A stretch of DNA of 26,246 nt. Source: Funneliformis mosseae (Eukaryota > Glomeromycota > Glomeromycetes > Glomerales > Glomeraceae). The first letter of the stretch is position 1; every line of letters begins with the position of its first letter. A program made the position numbers and the translations under genes. Below, piece by piece: positions 8,637 through 18,814 of this stretch. The stretch is taken from NCBI GenBank assembly GCA_910592005.1, contig CAJVPP010000792.1, forward strand, positions 1 to 26,246, in the 5' to 3' direction. The notes under the pieces were generated by a model that ran no database searches, was not told where the DNA came from, and worked only from the letters and a program-made list of their open reading frames with translations.

Positions 8637-8796
8637 TTATAAGTTTATTGAAATTAATAAAATGACTTTAAACTACACAATGTGCATAAACAAATTCATT
8701 TTATTTATCGGTCTTTGTTTACAAAAAAATTGATTTAATACTTTGAAAATCTCTAATATCTCCATTAAATTTATCAAAATAGATTTCACTGATCAT

Positions 8797-11783
8797 TTAT
8801 TCAACTTTGTAACCTAATCCATATTTCTCAGGTTCTAATAACTCATCCGAAACACCATGAGCAATCTTACGTAACTCGTTTCCAACCTCCTTCTTATCTT
8901 TGCCTGATAGTTCTAGATAATACTTTATCTTTGGTTCAGTTCCACTTTTAATAATAATAAAATTTCATAATCAATATTATGTTATCAAAAAGTTAACTAG
9001 AAAATCCATAAATATAATACCTTGTCCTTAATGTTAAGTTACAACCATTCTCCAAACCAAAAGTTATCATATGAGAACTTTTAGATGTAGGTAAAATAGG
9101 TTGATTATCAGGTTTACTTGTATCATACCCAATCGTTAAATCTCGAATATATGTAATTTTGTGTCCTGATAAGGTTGAAGGATATGAAAGTTGATATGGA
9201 TATAAATACTATTTATAATAAAATTTGTAAACAATTAGTTTATCTAAAAAATTTTGTTTTTTACAAATATTTATTTTGTTAAATACTTACATCAGGTTTA
9301 GATGATTTGACCTAGGTAAAAAAATTATTATTAGAATAATTCAATTTAATTGTTTAAGACATTGATGAACTTACCGGATTTTCACCAAATCGAAGTTTAT
9401 TAAAAATTTTATCAATAGTTTCAGGAGAATGACAAATAAAATAAGATGTTTCGGTAACAAAATACCCATACCTGTAACGTTTTTAGAAGTGAAAAAAAAA
9501 TATATATATTAAACAATTAAATTAAATATTAAAAAGGTGACATTCAATCCATTCTTTAAATAAAAAATGTAACATAACATACTTTTTATACAATTCATCT
9601 AAATATTCTGAAATCGTTAATCCACGTTTATTCAATTGTACAACTAGTTCAGCAAATGTAACTAAAGCAGAAATTCCGTCTTTATCCCTTACAATTCCAT
9701 CAATCATATATCCTATAGCTTCCTCATATGCAAACAAAACTTCATATCCTTGTTGAGTTAAATCGATTGCTTTGTTTCCTAACCATTTAAATCCTGTTAG
9801 CGTTTCTTCAAAATAAAATCCTTCATCTTTAGCCATCTTTTTCAACATTTTTGATGACACTGTACTTGCCAACATTGCAAGTTTATCTTTTAAGAAGAAA
9901 GAACTTTTTAATTAACAGAGAAAGAGATAAGGATATACATAAAAAAATATAAGAAATTTCTTTATCATACTGATTGGCTTTCCGTGAGCTTTATAGTTTT
10001 CTAGAACTGCAGATGCTAACATAACTCCAATCTGATCACCCGAAAATAAAATCCATTCTCCGCTATCCAAAAATAGTATTAATAATTATTTGGCGTAATA
10101 ACTTAAAAATTACCAAGAACTCACTTCTTTTGCTTTTCAGATACAGAAAATCTATCAGCATCAGGATCATTAGCAAAGATAACCTCGGCATTATTTTCAT
10201 CTGCTGTCTTCATGGCTATTGCCTAATAATCATGATTATATAGTCAATTTGTGGTCCAAATTCGAGAGATAACTGATGAACATCCAACATACCAATGCAC
10301 CTAAATTAAGTTAGGCAATTTATTAATAAATTATTACAAATATATATATAAATATATTTTAAAGTATAACATAGTCCAAACCTCTTCCTTCCTCAGGATT
10401 TGGAAATGCGACCGTAGAGAAATCGGGATCAGGATCCTCTTGTTCTTTTGCTGATATAAAAGGATTTAATGAAAATGTTTCAAATGCTCTTTTAGCTACT
10501 GGCGTTCCTACTCCATGCATAGCTGTATAAACAAATTTAACTTTGGATGAGATATTTTCTTTACTATAAATGAAAAATTGTTAGATTAACTAAGGTTGAA
10601 TAAAGATGATTATTATTACTATAAATTTATACCTATGATAAGATATTGCTTTTAATTCTTCAAAATAAGCGTCTGAAATCTCTTTTACATTATCAATACA
10701 TAATGGACTATTATTAACCAATTCTGCATCCCATGTCCATGGCTCAAGATTAACTGAAATTGATTGAGAAATTCCTTTATCATGTGGTGGAACAATCTAA
10801 TATGTAAAAGAGGAAATGAATTTTCCCTTTTTTTTTAAAAAAAAACTCTTATCATCCTATCTACCTGACATGCATTTTCCCAATAACTTGTAAAGATGAA
10901 AAGAAATGGAATATTTTAATATTCGGATTAAAAATATCTTAAAATCTACGAGCTAAATTTATAAATACTTACACTTTGTAACCATTATCTTTTTTGGGAT
11001 TCTGCAAAATAAATTAATAATTAATTAACTAAAGATATTAACACTAAATAATTATTATCACTTACATGAGAAGCTGTTATCATGATGCCACATGAAGCTT
11101 CAAGTTTTTTGACTCCAAATGGCTATACAAAAAAAAAATAATAATTTAATTTTTTTTTTTTTTTATAAAAAGAAATTAAAGATACATACCACTAATGGAG
11201 TGTGTACCAATTCACGATAAAAATAAACTCGAAACCCTTTTTTTAGAAATGCAGCTGCTGTCAGTCTTGCGAACCTTTCAGAGTTATGTCTATGGTCATG
11301 CCCAATAACAACTCCTTTATCTACTGATGTTGGTAATACATCAAGAAGATACATGCAAAGTCCCTATAAAAAATTTGGTATAGATCTAAGAATCAAATCT
11401 ATATTTTCATTAAAGATAAAGATTTACCTGAGAAGCCTGGATTACTGTAAGATCATTCATTCTTGAAAATCCAGCTTCCATACTTGATCTTAAACCTAAT
11501 AATAAAGAATTTAAATAAAAAAAATTTGTATTTTGTTTATTGAAAAATGGTTTCATTACAAGTACCTGCAGTTCCAAATGATATTCTTTTTCGAAGTCGT
11601 TTTTCTAATTCTTCGACATTTTGATCTGCATATAATTTTTCAATTTCTAATCTTGTCGTTGGATTCTTATAAAAAAAAAAAAAAAATTTTTAAATAAAAA
11701 AAAATTTATTTATTTAATAAATGATATAAACATACCTTATCTAAGCGAAGCCATTCTTTTACAAGAGAATCGATTGAAGCCAT
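8797..11783 (-). CDS. PGM2: phosphopentomutase/phosphoglucomutase PGM2 type, 17 exons, 599 aa
   Basis: Cytosolic alpha-D-phosphohexomutase of the PGM2 branch, which interconverts (deoxy)ribose-1-P and -5-P and, less well, glucose phosphates. Exons: 11783-11736, 11665-11566, 11495-11428, 11363-11190, 11122-11066, 11001-10973, 10886-10865, 10796-10633, 10563-10382, 10300-10293, 10222-10125, 10062-9971, 9886-9583, 9471-9375, 9311-9291, 9208-9021, 8944-8797. They sum to exactly 1800 nt with GT..AG borders. Motifs are catalytic TAS148H|NP (split by an intron), metal loop DPDADR (303-308), sugar loop FAYEEAIGY (399-407) and phosphate loop RTSGTEPK (549-556, also intron-split). The length matches the roughly 600-aa PGM2 family. 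It starts [16 protein letters not shown]. It converges on the ubiquitin-ART gene. It looks intact and is the only ordinary housekeeping gene here. Confidence 0.95.
10293..10300 (-). other. 8-nt micro-exon of PGM2
   Basis: The octamer GTGCATTG lies between ATTTAG (acceptor) and GTATGT (donor) on the - strand. It completes the codon left open at 10382 and adds Ala-Leu, giving EEGRGALAIAMKTA across exons 9-11, the expected family sequence. Without it the frame breaks. Confidence 0.85.
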
Positions 11784-12360
11784 TGCGAGAAAAAAATTTA
11801 AGAAAGGGGAAAGCAAATATACAAAAAAATCGATCGATTTAATTTATCTAAATAAGTTTAAGTTTTTGGTATTTTCATGTGAAATACGAGTATCTGTTTG
11901 CTTATCGGAATTATTTTATTTACAATTTAGGTCACACCAAACTTGAACATAAGTAAATGAAAATAAGGGGAATAAAAAAAATATAAATTATATATATTTA
12001 TATATAAATAATATAAATAATATAATCACATTTCAAAATGTTATAATTTTATTGGTTATTCTATTATAACCATTATAAATCTATGTTATATATCATTTGA
12101 AACATGTTGATTAGATTTAATCTCTCCTTTAATATAGAAATCTTTTTTATTTTTATAATATATTTCACATAATAGATTATTTATTTAAAACATTATAATT
12201 ATTAAATTCGTATTTTACAAATATATAATGTTTTATGAATTTAATAGAGCTATACCTATTTAATGTATTCTGCTACTCACTATTAAGAGAATTTGTTTTA
12301 CAAATTATTTTAGTTGTCTAAAAATCTATGTATTTGTATATTACTTTTCTTCTTCTTTAT
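11784..12360. other. AT-rich spacer, PGM2 promoter side
   Basis: No gene is seen. The PGM2 promoter should lie in the first few hundred bases. Farther right the sequence is mostly A/T with TATATA-like stretches (11980-12020). Confidence 0.5.
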
Positions 12361-12665
12361 CATAATAATTTTTCATTATTTATATTTTTTTTTATTTTTT
12401 TTTCAAATATTTTGTAATATCTTTCATCATTTTATTCTTTATTATAATTTTTATTCTTAATCTTTATTCTTGTTTCTTATTATTATTTCTGAATGTTATT
12501 CTTCATTTTATCTTTTATTTTATTTTTTATTATTATTTTTTATTTTTTTCTGTTATTTTTTATTAATCTATTATATTATTTCTTCTTTATTATCCTTTTG
12601 TTTTTCTTTTATTTCTTTTCTTTTAAACTTTTATTTAATTATTTTATCCTGTGATCTATACTTTA
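12361..12665. repeat. T-rich low-complexity tract
   Basis: About 300 nt of T/TA/TC-rich sequence with a very strong strand bias against G. The 68-codon + frame inside it (12470-12676) is nearly all Phe, Leu, Ile, Ser and Tyr and is an artefact of composition, not a gene. Confidence 0.7.
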
Positions 12666-12669
12666 ACAT

Positions 12670-12700
12670 TAATTAATTTTAATAATATTAAAATTAATTA
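12670..12700. repeat. perfect 15-bp inverted repeat with 1-nt loop
   Basis: TAATTAATTTTAATA at 12670-12684 is followed by A and then by its exact reverse complement to 12700. It contains only A and T and could extrude a hairpin. It sits at the end of the T-rich tract. Confidence 0.7.
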
Positions 12701-13269
12701 CATCAATTCGACATTTATTATAAATTATTAATAAAATAATTATGTAAAATATAATTTAATATTGGCATATAAATTTCTAATGGTATATGATGTGTTTTTA
12801 CATTAGTATGTCCTAGTTAAGTAAGATCATCTGCAAATAAATCATCATTTTGCTTAAGGAAAATAGTTAAGTATTGCTGTTGTTTCCTTTTCAAAGAGGC
12901 AGTGATTTTAGTAATTCTTGGTTTTTCTCAGGAATATTTGAGAGTAATTGCAAGTGTTCCCATTCTTTTGGCATAATTTATAAGTATCCGTTAGCTTATT
13001 AAGTCGATAATGATACTAATATCAGTTTCCTAATCTTTGCCGATAGTATTTCCATTTTTCATTGGCAGGAGGTTAAATACTAAACTTTTGCTTTAAATTT
13101 TCATAATATTGTGAAGAATATCATTATCTTTGAATTAAAATTTGATCTGACTTAGGTTTAGCAAGGATTAGCTGACTAATATTATCCCCTAAAACTGCAT
13201 AATATCGTTGTGAGATTAGAATTTCTTCTTTATATTTATCATTTATAGGGTTTATCACTGGTGTCAGTT
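12701..13269. other. decayed element DNA
   Basis: No intact gene. On the - strand, short stretches such as SQRYYAVLGDNISQLILAKPKS (read around 13150-13210) and an EEWEHLQLLSNIPEK-like piece (12900-12970) look like remains of coding sequence. They may belong to the same element as the retropepsin that lies upstream on that strand. I cannot assign them to a family. Confidence 0.35.
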
Positions 13270-13299
13270 GCTAAAATTGGTCAAATATAGGTTTTTCCT

Positions 13300-13735
13300 A
13301 ATAGGTTATTAGAACTTGATATATAATTCCATTCCATTTAAAAATAAAAGCTCCTTTATTCCAATATAATTGTGCTTAACACTTGGTAAGCCAGTCATTA
13401 CTAATAACTATATAATAATCATTTGATTCTGTAATGTTAACATTTATTGGAATCTCAATATTATCAATTTGAATTAGTATGTTCATTACCTGTTCTAATG
13501 GTTGAGAACATTTACCTTAAATATTTATTATTGTAATTTAGGAAGGACTTTCTATTTGTCATCCTAATTATTGTAAAAATAATTTAAACATCATACTTCC
13601 CGCTAATCCAGAATCTAAAATTAAATATATTAGTTTTTTATCTACATGAGTATAGCAATAAATAGTTTCAATGGCTTTTGAGGAGTTTGGATTTCCTTCA
13701 GTGTACTTACCCTCTGGAAATACTGTTAATAGTTT
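13300..13735 (-). pseudogene. retropepsin (retrotransposon aspartic protease) remnant
   Basis: Read on the - strand, the frame gives GKYTEGNPNSSKAIE..., then VDKKLIYLILDSGLAGSMM. The DSG at 13615-13607 is the aspartic protease active-site triplet. INV...ESNDYY and a (S/G)NDWLTK block follow at 13399-13382, matching the usual G.DWL end of retropepsins in Ty3-like elements. In-frame stops interrupt it after the active site (LFLQ*LG*Q) and again before the DWL block. Nothing recognisable as reverse transcriptase lies next to it. It may instead be a stand-alone retropepsin-like gene of the kind common in this fungal group. The left end of the DNA transposon lies just upstream. Confidence 0.65.
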
Positions 13736-13774
13736 AAATAAAAATGTAGTAGATAAACAGGAGTAGAAGTCATA

Positions 13775-13794
13775 TACGTAGGTAGCATAGCGGG
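13775..13794 (+). repeat. left terminal inverted repeat
   Basis: TACGTAGGTAGCATAGCGGG, the partner of the repeat at 17295-17314 with two mismatches. Confidence 0.75.
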
Positions 13795-14029
13795 CTTTTA
13801 TTGTGATTGGCTAATTTTTGCAGATCATTTTTTATTATTGCTGAAATTCTATTAGTTAATAAAATCATATGATTTCTTAATGATTGAATCAAAAATAGTT
13901 AATTAAAAAATGTGAAGAATGAATAAAAAGATATTTATTAAAAAAAAATTTTAATAAATTAATAAATCGATTTTTATTATTAATTTATAAAATATTAAAT
14001 AACAATTATACATTTTATATTGATCCTTC

Positions 14030-17000
14030 TTAAAATTTCACATTTGTTAAAGTATTTATAGTCCTCTCAAAAAGTATATCTATATTATCATGATCTATAT
14101 TTCTATCTAACAAAAAATCTTCATCATTAATATTAGTATCATTAGTTTCAGCAATATCTTTTTCATCTATACTCTCATTTTTTTACTTTTATACCTAATG
14201 AGTTCAAAGTTTTCTGGAAAGCCTTACAATTTGTTTCAATTTCACTTATGAGATAATTAATATAATATCGACATCAGCTTTCTAATTTAAATAAAAAATA
14301 TTTAAAATAATAAGTATGACCACAAATCAGAACACAACCTACCTCACAAGAATCTATGCAGCCTTCTAAATCATAATATCTATCTTTTTGTGAAAGACGT
14401 GCTGTATTTCAAGCCATCGACAATATTTTTACATCAATTTGAACTTTAAGTATTAGAAGTTCATAAGTTTTGAGTTTTGAATGTAAATTAAAAATAACTT
14501 TCGATTTACCAAGATTCTGATATACATCTGTAAAGAAATTTAAAAAGAAAAGTGCAGTACGCTTTTCAAGATATTCTAGCTGTTTTACTGAATATCTGAT
14601 ATTATGATTCTCAGCAAACATATTCGTAAAAGAATTTTTGCTACGCATCTGATTAATTATTCATGCTTCTTGAATAATCTGCTTTGCTGTATTTGATTTT
14701 TGTATTTGCCGTCGAAGTAAACTATAAAAATTTTCTACAAAATATCATTAAAAACGTGAAAAGAATCTGTAAGAGATTGTGAAATAGGGTAATTAATATT
14801 AGTCCAATAAAAAACATCACTTAAAAATATCAATGGCAATTTGTTATAATGTCTGCGTTGATATTGATAAAAAATAGTCTACATGCGAAACATTACTTCT
14901 ATATATGCTTGCCAATTTTTACTATAAAATATAATAGAATAAAAATCTAAAACTAATGGAAGAATATTGTCAAGTAAATTAATAAGATATCTGATTTTCA
15001 GATCCTTAGACTGTTTAAATTTTCGCAATATTATCGAGTGAACTCAAGACCAGCCTTGAGATGCTAATTCTAATATCAAATTGATTTTATAAGGTTTTGG
15101 CTTTTTCGCTAATACCTTATTCTGTTCAAATACCCCATGAAAAAGTAAATCAAAAAATTGATAATTTAAAAGGAATACAGTTTCACGACTATTTAAGAAT
15201 ACATGTAAAGGTTCAATCATCAGAATTATATGCAGAATTTGATCTGGTATTCCAGAAGAATCTCTAAAATTGATTCAATTAATGATAGTACGTCATACGT
15301 GAAGTTATCTAGGGTAATCTATAGGTGCCACTAATACTTGTGTCTCCATATAAGTTTTTACTTCAGGTATATTTATTAAAAACCTAAGAGCATTTACATA
15401 ATTATCAGTTGAATAAAGGGATCCTTCTTTTAAATTAATAAGTTTCGTATTTTCCATACTTCGATCAGTCTGACGTTGTTCAATTCTATCATCATAACTA
15501 TGAATTAAGAGACGTTTAACTCGTTCGTCATGTGTTTCTAGCATAGATACTAATTTAGCAAATGTTTGCTTGCATCCTGCATAACTAAGTCATAAATAAA
15601 AAAAAAGGTAAATGTGCGTTCTCTATAATAATATCTGAGTCAATACCCTTTTCATTATGAATACTTTTTCCTTGATTAGGATTATTAAATGGAATAGATG
15701 GCATTTCTGGCAAGGCTTTTAAGAGTATTGTAATAAAATAGGAAACTTCATGTGTAGTTGTTATGTCACTACGACGATATTTATGAATATTGTAAAAATT
15801 ATTCACGTTGAGAACAACTAAGCTTTCGATCTATTAAAAGATTATGTTATACATAGTCAATTAATAACTAATAAAAAAAAACTTAGAAATATTCATATAC
15901 CTACATTTTCTGATAAAAACTTTCTACTGTTATCATATGAGCTTTTACGTGTTGAGCTTTCTATCTTGTAATAGTTTTACGTCTTATTATCAAGCCTGCA
16001 CCAGCTAAGGTTTTAATCGCCAATGAAGATATTCCAGATACATCTAATAAAAGCTTAACTTTCGTCTTGATCCTATTAATAAATTTATTATTAAGTTCTG
16101 CTAAGAAATAATAAAATGAAACTAAACGTTTCTTATTCTTCTCGTTAGTCATATGATTCTTGGCTTGCGGATTAGTTCCAGCTACCAATTGACCAAAAAA
16201 TCCTTTTAATGATAGCTCAGCTTCCTCAAGCATTCCATGAATTCTTCTGGATTGAAAATAGGTCTTTCATTATACACGCGTTGCCTTGTATACAAAACTC
16301 CCACCATTAATTTACTTTTTTACTGATAAAAATCAATTCTAAAGAATTATATGATTAATTTAAGTTTTACATGATGTTGATCGCTATTGAAGAGTTTGTT
16401 TAAAAAAAACAATCGAGAACATCATAGCAAATAAAATTGTTTACTTACCTAGCTTTGCTTCATCAAGCTCTGCATATACTTCATGATATACAGACTCCAG
16501 TTTCTGAAATTCAGATTCAGAGTATATAATATCACTATGTAAAACATAAGACCTACCTTAAAATTTTCTTACATACTCTTTAGAAATCCTTTCAAGTGCT
16601 GACATATAATTGGACGAGTTAATATATTCTGAATCAGTGTCAGTTTTATACAAAAAATAGTGACACATCATTGCCTCTTGTGATAGTTTGAAGAAATTGA
16701 TTAATCGTTCTGAAGCCTTCTTGATAGTTTTTATTTCTGTACCATGTCGAGCTGTAGAAATATAGAGTTGATGCTTTGAATGCGAACATATATTGTTAGT
16801 TTTGGATTTTTTGCATTAACTATCAATTTATTGTAATGTTTTCGATACAAAGCCTTACCATTTAAGTCTAAGTGTTGACTCGAACTTAGTATCATTACTT
16901 TTTCAGATACAATAGATGTGCTGTGCTATTCATAATCACATAAGACATCCTCTTAGCCTTCTAAATCACAATGTTGAGCCTTTCTTTTTTCCTTTCTCTT

Positions 17001-17036
17001 AATAGAAGAAGTTGGATGGGCTTCTTGTGTAAACAT
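14030..17036 (-). pseudogene. transposase-like multi-exon gene remnant inside the TIR element
   Basis: The likely start is ATG 17036 (MFTQEAHPTSSIKRKEKRK, basic). Open pieces follow in family order with stops and frameshifts between them. They are a linker ending SESEFQKLESVYHEVYAELDEAKLGK (about 16440), KGFFGQLVAGTNPQAKNH (16233-15961), and NNFYNIHKYRRSDITTTHE (15806-15585). Next come METHDERVKRLLIHSYDD (15544-15305), an LIFLSDVFYWTNI..P stretch, and an (EN)FYSLLRRQIQKS block near 14740-14720. A C-terminal piece MRSKNSFTNMFAENHN follows (14648-14409), and a last acidic exon ends near 14030. Several GTA..AG introns are plausible. I recall a multicopy Rhizophagus protein family with a VENFHS.LR-like block and this layout, but cannot name the catalytic domain. 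The gene is inactive here. Confidence 0.6.
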
Positions 17037-17294
17037 TTTGCTTTATATTCTTTTTCTGGTAATAAAAAATGCTGAAATAAAATAAACGTTATTAGCCAGT
17101 TTCCAAATTACCTTACCGTTTACTGAATTACTTTGCTGGCCTATAAAACAAAAACTATATATTTGTTTTTTTTGGTCACAATCTTTACCAATTCGTTTTT
17201 GTAACTGCCAATCCATTTAAAGTTAGATGATCATCTTTTATATAGGAATTTAATATGAGATAATCATTTTAGTGATCAACTAATCATATTTAAA

Positions 17295-17314
17295 CCCGCT
17301 ATGCTACATACATA
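17295..17314 (-). repeat. right terminal inverted repeat
   Basis: CCCGCTATGCTACATACATA, the reverse complement of the left end with two mismatches. Confidence 0.75.
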
Positions 17315-17428
17315 TAAATTTTCATATCACGTGATTTAATATTCGTTGAGTAATAGCTTTTGTAACTGTATTAATTCTCAAATTTTTTTGTTTTCTTTGA
17401 ATATTATATTTGTGTAATTTATTAAATA

Positions 17429-17482
17429 CTTTATCAATATAATGTATATCGCGAAATTACCACACTTTATAAAAAAAAAAAG
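17429..17482 (+). mobile_element. LINE 3'-tail fragment
   Basis: The sequence ATATCGCGAAATTACCACACTTT followed by an A run matches the tail ATATTGCGAAACTACCACACTTT plus poly(A) at 18712-18748. This is the oldest and shortest of three LINE insertions in the same orientation. Confidence 0.65.
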
Positions 17483-17905
17483 TATCAAATAAAAATATTT
17501 AAAAGTTATAATTTTGTTTTAATATAATTAATTTCTTTAAATTTAAAAAAAAATTTTTTTATTGATTTTTATTGTATTTTTAAGATTACATAAAATAGTA
17601 ATTTATATAATAATTAAATATTACAATTACAGTTTTTCATGTAGAATTTTATTCTTTTTCAAATGTGCTTTTTAATTATAATAATTAATGATAAATTTAA
17701 TAACTTTTATTAAGAGTAAAGTTCACTTTGAATTTCATAAAATGTGTGTAAAAAAAGATCTTTACACCCGTTCGTTGCAACTTTTGCTTTATACTTTTTG
17801 CTTGTTTACGCATTTTTATAAATGTTCCAATCATGTAAACAGTTCACATTACACCTGATTGTCTAAAAATAGCTTTTTTTTGGTTTTTATATTTTTACTT
17901 TTTAT
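17483..17905. other. AT-rich spacer
   Basis: No gene is seen. It contains mixed A/T tracts and one less AT-rich patch at 17755-17860 without a recognisable tRNA or other RNA fold. Confidence 0.5.
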
Positions 17906-18748
17906 TTTTAAACGAGAAAATTAGAAGAACAAAATATCAACGTCTTCTTGAAATATTACCAACTTTTGAGATCCTCAAATTAAGACATCCTTCTATATAT
18001 GATCATTTGCTCTTGTGCCTCAGATGTGACACCGCTGATGAAAACTTTTATTACATATGGATGTGTTCTACTATCAATTACGAAATGAAAAAGATAATTC
18101 AATAATCAAAAACTTATTTAAAAGATATAACCTATGTACATGATTATGAAATTGAGCAGTTAAACATATGGTTGCTTGACACTTACAATACTTCTGAATT
18201 TTTTGCTCTTATTAGAGGAATCATTCCAGTACCTCTCTTTAAATTCTTTCTAAAGAAATTTTCATCCCAAAGTTTAGCTTTAGCCACTTGTTCGTCCTTC
18301 ATGCATCTGATCTTTGAACTTATACAAAATGTTTAGCGCGACTGTTGTCAACTTGTGCACGATTTTGAAAAATCTTCCAATATTACCCTTGATTCTAAGA
18401 CTGCCAATTTTGTCACATCAGGTTATGATTTATCCTCTAACCCCTCCACTTATTCTTTTAGCTCTCCTCTAATATCTTCGATGGTACGGATGGGATCTCA
18501 TTGATCAAATTTTTGGTGTAGTAGTGGCCTCGCTCTCTCCACTTTCTTACGTATATTTACTCGAAATATGATTTTTCTAGCTTAGGCTATAAAATAATTT
18601 TGGGGAAGTGCAGGATCGGTCTTCTATAGTTTTAATTTTAGATTAGTTCTTTACGAGATTTTTGTAATTTCTTTTGATTTGTATTATATTTAATTTTACT
18701 TTCATAATAAAGATATTGCGAAACTACCACACTTTAAAAAAAAAAAAA
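17906..18748 (+). mobile_element. short LINE copy, internally deleted
   Basis: From 17921 (TTAGAAGAACAAAATATCAAC) to the tail, it parallels the 3' end of the long LINE from 25466 on with scattered substitutions. It encodes the zinc-finger and C-terminal part of ORF2 (CLRCDTADENFY.IWMC, then YEIEQLNIWLLDTYNTSEFF). Just before 17921 lies ATTTTTAAACGAGAAAA, the same words found at 18749-18765 at the start of the long copy. This suggests a junction of 5' end and 3' end rather than simple 5' truncation. It has AATAAA at 18706-18711 and a poly(A) of about 14. Stops are present, for example at 18103. Confidence 0.75.
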
Positions 18749-18814
18749 ATTTTTAAACGAGAAAAAATTTAGACAAAAAAAAACTCTTTCTGCCTTTCCA
18801 ACAAATCTGCAAAA

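Larger units (their letters stand above)
13775..17314. mobile_element. DNA transposon, about 3.5 kb, with terminal inverted repeats
   Basis: The ends 13775-13794 and 17295-17314 are inverted copies, TA(C/T)GTA(G/T)GTAGCATAGCGGG, with 18 of 20 bases identical. Weaker similarity continues inwards for about 11 bases (TTT..AT..TGATT.G). The element encloses one long - strand gene remnant. No certain target-site duplication is visible; TA at both tips could be the duplicated target. I cannot name the superfamily. Confidence 0.7.

Noticed and set aside
12470..12676. 68-codon + frame rich in Phe, Leu and Ile
   Set aside because: Translation of a T-rich low-complexity tract; it is not a membrane protein gene.
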